Assembly: GCF_030915445.1 (NCBI RefSeq)
Contig: NZ_CP133264.1
Span: forward strand, 3,381,208 to 3,445,207
Length of the DNA stretch: 64,000 nt
Reading direction: 5' to 3'
Source: Clostridium sp. OS1-26
GTDB lineage: Bacteria > Bacillota > Clostridia > Clostridiales > Clostridiaceae
Shown: positions 18,101 to 26,036 of the stretch, piece after piece
Numbering within the stretch: position 1 is the stretch's first letter
How the letters are laid out: each line of letters starts with the position of its first letter
Made by a program: the position numbers and the translations under genes
The notes under the pieces: model-generated
Told to the model about the DNA's origin: nothing
Seen by the model: the letters and a program-made list of their open reading frames with translations, nothing else
Databases searched by the model: none

Positions 18101-18631
18101 ATGAAAAATGCAATATATGTAATTACAGGTGTTATGGCGGTGGGAAAATCCACTGTTTCTGAAATTTTAGCAACTAATCTTGAAAAAGGTGTTCATGTTC
18201 GAGGTGATATTTTTAGAAAAATGATTATAAACGGTAGAGAAGAGATGAGTGAAAATCCAAGTAAGGAAGCTTTAAAACAGCTTGATATGAGATATAATAT
18301 CACTGCAAATGTGGTGAAAGAATATTTTGGTAATGATTTCAATGTTGTTGTACAGGATAACTATTTAGGAGAAAAACTTTCGTACTTTATAGATCTTTTA
18401 AAGGGTTATCCAATATATGTTATTGTGCTTTGTCCAGATATAAAAACTATTGAGCAGCGAGAAGCAAGCAGAGGGAAAAAGGGATATGTTGGTTTTAAAG
18501 TAGAAAATTTATATAATGTCTTTATGGAGACGACGCCTAAGATAGGGCTTTGGCTAGACACATCTAAAATGTCACCTGAGGATACTGTTGCAGAAATTTT
18601 AAAAAGAGTTAATGCTGAGGCTAAAGTATAG
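18101..18631 (+). CDS. P-loop kinase/phosphotransferase-like ATPase
   Basis: 176 residues with Walker A GVMAVGKST near the N-terminus, HVRGDIFRKMI after strand two, and an Arg-rich lid (QREASRGKKGY). This places it among AAA_33/zeta-toxin or chloramphenicol-phosphotransferase-like small-molecule kinases. Extended -10 (gctataat) about 80 bases upstream. The substrate is not evident. Confidence 0.7.
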   Translation: MKNAIYVITGVMAVGKSTVSEILATNLEKGVHVRGDIFRKMIINGREEMSENPSKEALKQLDMRYNITANVVKEYFGNDFNVVVQDNYLGEKLSYFIDLLKGYPIYVIVLCPDIKTIEQREASRGKKGYVGFKVENLYNVFMETTPKIGLWLDTSKMSPEDTVAEILKRVNAEAKV

Positions 18632-18705
18632 ATAAAGAATAGAGATAACAATTAAACTAATAATGCTATGTGAATTTTATTTATATAGCAGGAAGGGGGA
18701 TATTA

Positions 18706-19281
18706 GTGGATAGAGTTCAGGGATTTGATACAACAGTGGAAACGCCAGATAATAAGGATTATATTATAGAAAAGGGAACAGTAAATGATGTAGATGATCT
18801 GGAAAACTTATATAATGATTTAAATGATTATTTAGAATCAGGCATAAATTATCCGGGTTGGGCAAAAGGAATATATCCAATTAGAGAAACTGCTGTTACC
18901 GGAATTCAAGATAATAATTTATTTGTATTAAAAATGAATGATGAAATAGCAGGTTCTATAATACTAAATCATAAACCAGAAGCTGCATACTCTCAAGTAA
19001 CTTGGGGGATTGAAGCTGACTATAAAGACATTATCGTAATACATACGCTTGTTGTTCATCCAAAGTATATGAAGAGCGGTGTTGGTAAAAAATTAATGAA
19101 TTTTGCAAAAAAATATAGCTTTGAACAAGGAATTAAAACAATTCGGTTAGATGTTTCTATTCACAACACACCTGCAATATCATTGTACGAAAAATGTGGA
19201 TACAAATATGTGGAAACTGTTGATTTAGGCCTAAATATCCCAGATTTAATTTGGTTTAAACTGTATGAATTGATTTTGTAG
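18706..19281 (+). CDS. GNAT N-acetyltransferase
   Basis: 191 residues. The acetyl-CoA site is VVHPKYMKSGVGKKLMNFA and the C-terminus shows ISLYEKCGYKYVETV. An extra N-terminal helical part (about residues 20-60) precedes the domain. I start at the GTG at 18706, seven bases after gaaggggg; an in-frame GTG at 18670 lacks a ribosome binding site. Confidence 0.8.
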   Translation: MDRVQGFDTTVETPDNKDYIIEKGTVNDVDDLENLYNDLNDYLESGINYPGWAKGIYPIRETAVTGIQDNNLFVLKMNDEIAGSIILNHKPEAAYSQVTWGIEADYKDIIVIHTLVVHPKYMKSGVGKKLMNFAKKYSFEQGIKTIRLDVSIHNTPAISLYEKCGYKYVETVDLGLNIPDLIWFKLYELIL

Positions 19282-19311
19282 ATATAAAAATAAATTATGA
19301 AAATATTTTTA

Positions 19312-19355
19312 AAAACGTAGATTAAAGTAGAGTAACCTGCTTCGATCTACGTTTT
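19312..19355. terminator. Bidirectional terminator between convergent genes
   Basis: aaaacgtagat (19312-19322) pairs with atctacgtttt (19345-19355), A- and T-rich on the outer sides. It serves the GNAT gene on the plus strand and the deacetylase gene on the minus strand. Confidence 0.8.
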
Positions 19356-19357
19356 AC

Positions 19358-20170
19358 TTATTCAATACAATCTTTAGATGAAAATATAAAATCAAAGAAG
19401 CTAGATGTCTTTTTTGTTATTGGAAAATAAAGTTCTGGAGTATCATCTGTAATTGGTTTAAATTCATAGCCTTTATCTTTATAATAGCTGATTATTTTAG
19501 GCAATGCTTTACAGGTATTCTTATGCATATAATCACAATGCATAAGTAATATTATACTGGACATTTCTTCGCTATTCTTTGTTGCTTGCCTATATAATTT
19601 ATCAGGAGGGGTTTTGGGCTTTACTCCATCTATAGTTTCCATATTCCAATCATATATTTTAAAGTTACAACTATGAAGTTTATTAAGATAGGATTCAGTA
19701 AGATGCTTTCGGCTGCCTCCAGGGAACCTGATTATATTGGGAGAAATTCCAACTACTTCATTGATTTTTTCACGACACTGTATCATTTCTTTTATAAATG
19801 TGTTTTTATTAGAATAGATGTGTTTAAATTTATGTGTGTAAGTGTGTAACCCAATACTATGTCCTTCACTGTGAATTCTTTTTACCGTATCTTCTAAACC
19901 ATCTATTTGATTTCCAATAAGAAAAAAAGTAGCTTTTACATCATTTTCTTTTAAAATATCTAATATTTTATTTGTCACAATACTAGGTCCATCATCAAAG
20001 GTTAAATATATCACTTTTTTTCCTTGATTTAGATGCTTTTGATAGGTTGCTAAATCTCCAATTGGCTTTATAGTATTTTGCATTTCCATACTTTTTACAT
20101 TTTTGTTAAAGCATAAAATCATAAAGAATATGGTTATAAGATGCGTAAAAAGTTTCAATTTGCTTTTCAA
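19358..20170 (-). CDS. Polysaccharide deacetylase (NodB domain), exported
   Basis: About 270 residues: N-terminal hydrophobic segment, then a NodB domain with VIYLTFDDGPS (catalytic Asp pair), GLHTYTH (metal histidines), RFPGGSRK and a late ILLMHCD motif. It should remove N-acetyl groups from cell-wall or capsule glycans outside the membrane. I start at the TTG at 20170 because ggagg lies eight bases before it; the in-frame ATG at 20197 precedes that site. Confidence 0.85.
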   Translation of the reverse strand: MKSKLKLFTHLITIFFMILCFNKNVKSMEMQNTIKPIGDLATYQKHLNQGKKVIYLTFDDGPSIVTNKILDILKENDVKATFFLIGNQIDGLEDTVKRIHSEGHSIGLHTYTHKFKHIYSNKNTFIKEMIQCREKINEVVGISPNIIRFPGGSRKHLTESYLNKLHSCNFKIYDWNMETIDGVKPKTPPDKLYRQATKNSEEMSSIILLMHCDYMHKNTCKALPKIISYYKDKGYEFKPITDDTPELYFPITKKTSSFFDFIFSSKDCIE

Positions 20171-20385
20171 TTTCTTATCCTCCAATGCAATTTGCAAGGT
20201 TAAGTTGTCTTAATTTATTATTGCTATTTTATAAATATTTAATAGCTAGTAAATTTTACAAGTATATATGTTTTTGGTTAATGGCAACCTTTTTGTCTGT
20301 AAAATATTACACATATAATTTATACTTTTACCATAGTTAGATTGTGTTAAAATGAATACAAATCACCTTTGAAGGAGAATATTAA

Positions 20386-21675
20386 ATGTTTAGTGATTTT
20401 ATAAAGCATTATAATATAATACGGACAATACTTAGAGATCTATTTCTTTATGGATGTTTTTCTAGAGAAGAACTAGAAGGGAAAAGAAAAATTAGTTCAA
20501 GAAAAATAAGCTATGAAATTAGAAGAATACAACAGTATATAGAAGAAGAGTACATAAGAATTGATAGAGATGGAAGGTACAAGCTTCTAGCTTTAACTTA
20601 TGATTCTATAAGAAACACAGAAAATTTTTTAGTAAAAACATATATGACAAAAAGCTTTACTCGCACGGATCTAATATTATATTTTTGTCTTTTTGGGACT
20701 CTATATGCTCAGGATAAGCCATGCTGTTTTCGTGAGATAGAGGACACTTTAATAGAGGATGGATTAATATCTTATGACAACATAAGCAGTAAGACAATTG
20801 AGAGAAAGCTTAATGAAATGTGTACAAGTTTAGGGATTTTGGACTGTGAAACGGTAAAAAGAACAAAGCATTATAGTATATCTAGGGACATATTTGAAGT
20901 TTTCGACGATCAAGAGGTAATCGAGCTTCTTACAGCAGTTTCTCTGTTCAAAAATACGTTATTCCCTGTATCAGCAGGCTATTACTGTGAAGACAACCTA
21001 AAAGATTATATACTTTACGAAAGAAAAATAAAGCTTGATTTTGCAGATTATTTTCAATATAGAAACCTTCACTTTCATCCTGTTATAGAGGAAGAAATTT
21101 TATGGAAGTTATTGAATGCTATGCAGGAGAGAAAATGTATAAGACTTAATTATAAATTACCTCCAAATAGAAGTATAGATAATCCTAAAGAATTTCTAAG
21201 GCCTTTTAAGGTACGTTATGACATTCAATGTGGAAGATTTTACTTAGTTTCTTACGACAACCGTAATAAATGTGTAATATCAAGATTAGATAGAATTGAA
21301 GACATTGAAGTCTATAATAGCACCTATGAAGCTGAAGGTCTTAAAGAATTATATGAAAGAGATATGAAATATAGTTGGTCTAGTGTACCACTAGGTCAAG
21401 GGAAAAAAACTGAAAATATAAAAATCGAAATTATTATTGATGAGTCTAAGGAAAAATATATTATAGAAAAAATTCAAAGTGAGGTTCAAGAAGGTGCTAT
21501 TGAGAGAATAGAAGAGGGACTCTACCATTTGACTATGACAGTTAATGACAGTGGAGAGATGGTTCCATGGATAAGAAGCTATTCAGGCTACATGAAGGTT
21601 ATCCAAGGAAGACACCTTGCAAAAAGATTAACAGAAGACTGGAGGGAGATGCTTGAAAACTATGGAACTTTTTGA
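20386..21675 (+). CDS. WYL-domain transcriptional regulator
   Basis: 429 residues. The N-terminus is helical and HTH-like (SREELEGKRKISSRKISYEI, residues about 26-45). The WYL core is near residues 245-310 (CIRLNYKLPPNRS, then PFKVRYDIQCGRFYLVSY), and a WCX-like C-terminal domain follows. WYL regulators sense ligands or nucleic acids and often control defence or DNA/RNA repair genes. It overlaps the next gene by 23 bases with ggaggg before the second start, so the two are translationally coupled. Confidence 0.85.
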   Translation: MFSDFIKHYNIIRTILRDLFLYGCFSREELEGKRKISSRKISYEIRRIQQYIEEEYIRIDRDGRYKLLALTYDSIRNTENFLVKTYMTKSFTRTDLILYFCLFGTLYAQDKPCCFREIEDTLIEDGLISYDNISSKTIERKLNEMCTSLGILDCETVKRTKHYSISRDIFEVFDDQEVIELLTAVSLFKNTLFPVSAGYYCEDNLKDYILYERKIKLDFADYFQYRNLHFHPVIEEEILWKLLNAMQERKCIRLNYKLPPNRSIDNPKEFLRPFKVRYDIQCGRFYLVSYDNRNKCVISRLDRIEDIEVYNSTYEAEGLKELYERDMKYSWSSVPLGQGKKTENIKIEIIIDESKEKYIIEKIQSEVQEGAIERIEEGLYHLTMTVNDSGEMVPWIRSYSGYMKVIQGRHLAKRLTEDWREMLENYGTF

Positions 21676-23923
21676 TGAAGTAAAAAATAGGTATTTTCAT
21701 ATAGTATTTAGAGTGCTTAATGAATGCAAGGATGGGCTTTCTAAAAAAGATATTATTAAGTTAATAGATGACGAAGATTTTGAGGAGAAAATTATAGGAA
21801 AGGATAACAAAACTTTTGAGGGGCTACTTCTAAATGAATACGAGGATTATGAAAACTATAACCTACTTAAAGAAGAAAACGGATTGTTTTATCCCAAAGC
21901 TAAAGAGAGCAACAAAATATCTATACCTGTCAGGATTACAAATATAGAAAAGATTTGGCTTAAGTCTCTTCTTGATGAACCATTATTAAAATTAATATTA
22001 AGAGAGAATACAATAGCTAAACTTAAAGAGGAGCTAAAGGATATTGATAGTCCTTCATTAAGCGAGCTTATTGAAACAACTAATAAATCAAAACTACCTG
22101 AGATTTTAGACTTAAATCAATATGAGGCTAATTTCAAAGCGATGCTAAAAGCTATATTAGAAGAGAAGCCAATAAGATACTGCAATACCGATAGACTAGG
22201 AAACAAATATTGTGACATGGAATCTCTCCCTGTAAGATTAGAATACTCTCTTAAAGATGATAGATTCAGAGTTTCAATGTATTCATTAAATGACAACAGG
22301 CCTATAATGGCAAATCTTCATACTATGAGCAATATAGAAATAATAGAAAAGAAAAAGCTTTCTATAGACAGAGAAGGTGCAATAGAGCTTCTTCATAAGA
22401 GTAGATATTCAGAAGAGCCTATAATACTTGAGGTTACCGACAAAAAGATGGCAATGGAAAGATGTTTCATGAGTTTTTCAGGAATGGAAAGATCCTCAAG
22501 GTGTCTTGAAGAGGATAAGTATGAAATAAAGCTCTTTTATTACGTATTTGAGGAAGAAGAAATAATAAGAAAAATATTAACACTTGGTCCTTATGTAAAA
22601 GTTATATCCCCTCAAAGGATTGTAGACGAGGTGATTAAAAGAATAAGACGAGCAATTGAGCTCAATGATTGCAGGAAAACAAGAATGGGGGAGAACAATT
22701 TGATAGAATTAAAGGGAAAATATAACAGTGCAAAGGTATATACAGATAAGTTGGAGCCGGAGATTATTTCGCAGATAATTGAATTATGTAACCAGGAATT
22801 TTGTAAGGATAGTAAGATTGCAATAATGCCTGATACTCATGCAGGCAAGGGGTGCGTAATAGGTTTTACTGCAAACTTAGGAGATAAGGTTATACCTAAT
22901 ATAGTAGGTGTTGATATAGGCTGTGGTATGCTTACCGTAGAATTGGGGAAAATTGCAATAGATTTACGAAGTTTAGACGAAATTACTCGTAAATATGTGC
23001 CTTCAGGCATGAATGTCCATGAGGGAAGAATGATTAAGTTTCCAAAGCTTCAAGAATTGTATTGCTATAGAGAGTTAAAAGATACGAAAAGAATTGAAAG
23101 AAGTATAGGTACCTTAGGCGGAGGAAATCATTTTATTGAAATAGATATTGATGAGGAGAAAAATGCATATTTAGTTATTCATTCTGGCAGCAGAAATATT
23201 GGTAAGCAAGTAGCTGAGCACTATCAAAATCTTGCAGTGGATTTATGTGCTGGAAAAGAAGATTACTATATTCAAAGAGAAAATATCATAAGTGAGTATA
23301 AGAAAGAAGGTAAGAGGCGCCAAATTCAATCAGCCTTAAAGTCTTTAAAAGAAAAATACGATAAGCTATTACCTAGTTATCCAAAGGACTTATGCTTCTT
23401 AACAGGAAATTATAAGGAAAAGTACTTAAAGGATATGAATATTTGTCAAGAGTATGCTAATTTAAATAGAGAAACAATGGCTAATATAATATTGCAAAAG
23501 TTGCTTAATAAGAAATTAGAAGACTTTAAACATTTCCATACGATTCACAACTATATAAACTTTAAGGATGACATAATTCGAAAAGGCAGTATTTCTGCCT
23601 ATGATGGAGAAGTGGTGCTAATCCCATTGAACATGAGAGATGGAAGCATATTAGCAGTTGGAAAGGGTAATCCTGACTGGAATTATTCTGCTCCACACGG
23701 TGCAGGCCGCTTAATGAGCAGAAGTAAGGCAAAGGAAAGTGTAAGCATTGAGGAGTATAAAAGATCTATGGAAGGCATTTATACTACTTCAGTAAACCAG
23801 GCAACTATTGATGAAGCACCTATGGCATATAAGCCTATGGAAGAAATAATCAATAATATTGAAGATACAGTAGAAATAATAAAAGTTATTAAACCAATTT
23901 ATAACTTTAAAGCTGGAGAATAG
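21653..23923 (+). CDS. rtcB: WYL regulator fused in frame to RtcB RNA ligase
   Basis: 756 residues in one frame. Residues 1 to about 345 are a second WYL-type regulator (KPIRYCNTDRLGNKY, then RLEYSLKDDRFRVSMYS). Residues about 350-756 are a complete RtcB ligase. All catalytic motifs are present: GVDIGCGM (metal Cys), GTLGGGNHFIE, VIHSGSRNIG, FHTIHNYINF, and APHGAGRLMSR with the guanylylated His. RtcB joins 2',3'-cyclic phosphate or 3'-phosphate RNA ends to 5'-OH ends using GTP and manganese. TTG start, six bases after ggaggg. An internal ribosome binding site and TTG at 22687-22702 could also release free RtcB of 407 residues. Confidence 0.9.
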   Translation: MKTMELFDEVKNRYFHIVFRVLNECKDGLSKKDIIKLIDDEDFEEKIIGKDNKTFEGLLLNEYEDYENYNLLKEENGLFYPKAKESNKISIPVRITNIEKIWLKSLLDEPLLKLILRENTIAKLKEELKDIDSPSLSELIETTNKSKLPEILDLNQYEANFKAMLKAILEEKPIRYCNTDRLGNKYCDMESLPVRLEYSLKDDRFRVSMYSLNDNRPIMANLHTMSNIEIIEKKKLSIDREGAIELLHKSRYSEEPIILEVTDKKMAMERCFMSFSGMERSSRCLEEDKYEIKLFYYVFEEEEIIRKILTLGPYVKVISPQRIVDEVIKRIRRAIELNDCRKTRMGENNLIELKGKYNSAKVYTDKLEPEIISQIIELCNQEFCKDSKIAIMPDTHAGKGCVIGFTANLGDKVIPNIVGVDIGCGMLTVELGKIAIDLRSLDEITRKYVPSGMNVHEGRMIKFPKLQELYCYRELKDTKRIERSIGTLGGGNHFIEIDIDEEKNAYLVIHSGSRNIGKQVAEHYQNLAVDLCAGKEDYYIQRENIISEYKKEGKRRQIQSALKSLKEKYDKLLPSYPKDLCFLTGNYKEKYLKDMNICQEYANLNRETMANIILQKLLNKKLEDFKHFHTIHNYINFKDDIIRKGSISAYDGEVVLIPLNMRDGSILAVGKGNPDWNYSAPHGAGRLMSRSKAKESVSIEEYKRSMEGIYTTSVNQATIDEAPMAYKPMEEIINNIEDTVEIIKVIKPIYNFKAGE
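22687..22702 (+). promoter_or_regulatory. Internal ribosome binding site and TTG start for free RtcB
   Basis: gggggag at 22687-22693, then six bases, then TTG at 22700-22702 in the same frame. The protein that would start here begins IELKGKYNSAKV after the initiator, matching the N-terminus of stand-alone RtcB proteins. It suggests two products from one frame, or a recent fusion by loss of a stop codon. Confidence 0.6.
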
Positions 23924-23968
23924 TCGCAGGATTTTGTAATTATAAAAATAATATAGATTTGTGTGTTA

Positions 23969-24016
23969 AACAGCTTGGAAGAGAAGAAAACTTCTATATC
24001 CAAGTTGTTTTTTTAT
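23969..24016 (+). terminator. Terminator of the WYL-RtcB operon
   Basis: aacagcttgga (23969-23979) pairs with tccaagttgtt (23999-24009), a GU-tolerant 11-bp stem with a long loop, followed by seven or more T. Confidence 0.85.
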
Positions 24017-24142
24017 TCAAATTTACATGATATTAATAGACTTAAGTCCTTGTTAGTGCACTTTACATAGACAATTGGAAAAATAAGGAATATAATATAA
24101 TTAAAAGAGAATGATTAATTCGCTTTTGTGAAAGGAGTAAAT

Positions 24143-24754
24143 ATGGTTCAGTATAAAAAAGATAATATTAAAGAAAAAATAGATTCTTCTGCCTTAAAAA
24201 TCTTTGGAGAAAAAGGATATGAAAACACAAAAATTTCTAATATTTCAGTAGAAGCAAAGGTTTCAGTTGGAAATATATATCGCTATTATAAGAGTAAAGA
24301 AGAAATATTTTATTCAGTAGCTCCGGAGAGTGTATTGGAAAAATTGAAAAGTATTTTAATTAATAAAGTTATATTGGCGAAGAACAAGGAATTAAATGGA
24401 AGAGAATCAATCAGAAAGTTTCATCTTATTAATGAGGAGTTTATTGAGTATATGATCTTAAACAGAGAACAAGTTTTAGTAATGATTAATGGAAGCAAAG
24501 GTACAAGGTATGAAGGGGTAAAGGATGAAGTTATCAGTTATATGATAGAAAATGTTAAGGAACATTATTCAAAGGAAAGTAATGAGATTATTCATGATTC
24601 TATGAACTATGGCATTATTAAAATGATATATGAAAAACTGATTGAAATGATGATGCATATCTTAAAGGAGTCAAAGTCTCCTGAAGATATTAAGAAATCA
24701 TGTGAAATTATAAATTCCTATCATTTGTTTGGGGTTATTAATTTATTTAAATAG
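24143..24754 (+). CDS. TetR-family transcriptional regulator
   Basis: 203 residues. The N-terminal HTH is ALKIFGEKGYENTKISNISV, then EAKVSVGNIYRYYKSKEEIF. The C-terminal ligand domain is not assigned. I place the start at 14 bases past aaaggag (ATG at 24143); the in-frame GTG at 24128 precedes that site. It lies 60 bases ahead of a membrane flavoprotein gene, the probable target. Confidence 0.85.
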   Translation: MVQYKKDNIKEKIDSSALKIFGEKGYENTKISNISVEAKVSVGNIYRYYKSKEEIFYSVAPESVLEKLKSILINKVILAKNKELNGRESIRKFHLINEEFIEYMILNREQVLVMINGSKGTRYEGVKDEVISYMIENVKEHYSKESNEIIHDSMNYGIIKMIYEKLIEMMMHILKESKSPEDIKKSCEIINSYHLFGVINLFK

Positions 24755-24814
24755 TTTAAGAAAGATAAGAATATAAGCATAAGAACTCAATAAAAATGAA
24801 AGGGGAGCGGGAAA

Positions 24815-25711
24815 ATGAATAGAAATTTGGTGTTAAATAGTAATCACCAAAGATTATTAAAGGCAGCACACCTTCTTTTGGTTGCAAGCGTATTTGGAGG
24901 ACTAATTTCAATCTTAAGCCTTCTTTGGTTAAAACAGACTGGACATTTTGAGGGAAATACTTTTCCAATAGATTTGGGAATACTTAAGGTATTTACCTGG
25001 GGAGTAAATTATGCATTTTTAATTTTAATGATAACTGTATTTATATACGGAATATTTACGAAATGGGGATTCATTAAGTATAAGTGGATAATGTTGAAGT
25101 GGTTGCTTGTATTGGCTATGTTTATAATTACTTGGAGTGGATTTGGTCCTGCTGTTAGTGGAATGGCCTCTATATCAGATGCAGGTTTGAACAATTCCAT
25201 TATGAAAAGTGAGTATTTAGAATTTCAAAACAAAGCATTGGTATTTGCAATTATCGAAGTAATAGGAATGGTAATGATTATCTTCATTTCTGTTTTTAAA
25301 CCTTGGGGAGAAAGAAAAGTAAAAGAGCAGGTAAGACAAAAAACTATTATAATGCTTATACTGCCTTTAATTATAGTTGGAGTTGGATTTATGATTTCAA
25401 ATACTATTAGTTTAAACAAAATTAGGAATATGCCTATAGGAAAAGTGAACCTCACAAAAATTAATGATGGGGTGTATCAAGGTGAAGCAAAAGTTGGCAG
25501 TTACGTGTATAAAGTAAAAGTAGAGGTTAAAAACCATAGAATTATTGATATTAAAGGGGTAGAGAATCGGAAAAGCGTATATGTAACCTATGCAGAAGGA
25601 GTATTCCGGAAGATAATTAAAGAGCAAAGTGCAGATGTAGATGCTGTTACTGGAGCAACTACTACTAGCAAGGCATTTATGAAAGCAGTGGAAAATGCTC
25701 TTAAACAATAG
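24815..25711 (+). CDS. Membrane protein with FMN-binding (flavinylated) domain
   Basis: 298 residues. The N-terminal half has four or five hydrophobic segments. Residues about 210-298 form an FMN-binding domain of the NqrC/RnfG type with DGVYQGEAKVGSYVYKVKV and the flavinylation motif DAVTGATTTSKAF, where a Thr would receive FMN from an ApbE transferase. It may carry electrons across the membrane. Preceded by a TetR gene; no ApbE gene lies in the window. Confidence 0.78.
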   Translation: MNRNLVLNSNHQRLLKAAHLLLVASVFGGLISILSLLWLKQTGHFEGNTFPIDLGILKVFTWGVNYAFLILMITVFIYGIFTKWGFIKYKWIMLKWLLVLAMFIITWSGFGPAVSGMASISDAGLNNSIMKSEYLEFQNKALVFAIIEVIGMVMIIFISVFKPWGERKVKEQVRQKTIIMLILPLIIVGVGFMISNTISLNKIRNMPIGKVNLTKINDGVYQGEAKVGSYVYKVKVEVKNHRIIDIKGVENRKSVYVTYAEGVFRKIIKEQSADVDAVTGATTTSKAFMKAVENALKQ

Positions 25712-25828
25712 CATGAAAATTTCCTAACTAATTATTATCGCAAGCTTTTTGTCTGTAACTCATCATATAAATATCCTATACTGTAAATGTAAGGTTAAGG
25801 ACAGTGCAGAAAAGAGTTACTTCTATTT

Positions 25829-25837
25829 TGGTATAAT
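25829..25837 (+). promoter_or_regulatory. Extended -10 promoter for the Y-RNA / Ro60 transcript
   Basis: TGGTATAAT with the TGn extension at 25829-25837. The -35 position is not consensus (gaaaag at 25809-25814). A start near 25844 would give a 5' leader of about 30 bases before the basal stem of the ncRNA. Confidence 0.55.
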
Positions 25838-25873
25838 AAAGACCTCTTTTCGAATTTCTTCCTTAAATCAATA

Positions 25874-26010
25874 AAATAGGGTAGTGTATATTTGAGTTAC
25901 TTCAATTAGTATGAAAGGTGTCGTCGGTTCGATTCCGATTTCATTCTCTTTGAGAATGAATAGCTCAGTTGGTAGAGCACTATATACTCAAATAGCTTTT
26001 CTCCCTATTT
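25874..26010 (+). ncRNA. Y-RNA-like ncRNA with permuted tRNA-like module (YrlA type)
   Basis: Basal stem: 25874-25881 (aaataggg) with 26003-26010 (ccctattt). Second helix: 25889-25897 with 25986-25994. Short helix: tagt 25907-25910 with acta 25979-25982. The head is a circularly permuted tRNA: variable-loop-like aaggtgtc, T arm 25923-25939 (gtcgg-ttcgatt-ccgat), acceptor 3' strand 25940-25948, loop ttt, acceptor 5' strand 25952-25960 (nine perfect pairs), ta, then D arm 25963-25978 (gctc-agttggta-gagc). Bacterial Y RNAs of the YrlA group are known to carry such tRNA mimics and to bind Ro60 (Rsr). The Ro60 gene starts 27 bases downstream. Confidence 0.85.
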
Positions 26011-26036
26011 ATATAAAAAAATAGAGGAGGGCTACA
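26001..26036 (+). promoter_or_regulatory. Alternative hairpin sequestering the Ro60 ribosome binding site
   Basis: ctccctattt (26001-26010) can pair with aaatag at 26019-26024 and ggag at 26026-26029. This gives ten base pairs with one bulged A and an eight-base loop, burying the GGAGG at 26026-26030. The same 26003-26010 strand closes the basal stem of the Y RNA, so the two structures exclude each other. Confidence 0.6.

Noticed and set aside
25923..25980. Conventional tRNA gene, because of the perfect T arm and D arm
   Set aside because: The arms are in reverse order (T arm first) and joined by a three-base turn through the acceptor stem; there is no anticodon arm or CCA end in the normal place. 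It is the head of the Y-RNA-like ncRNA.
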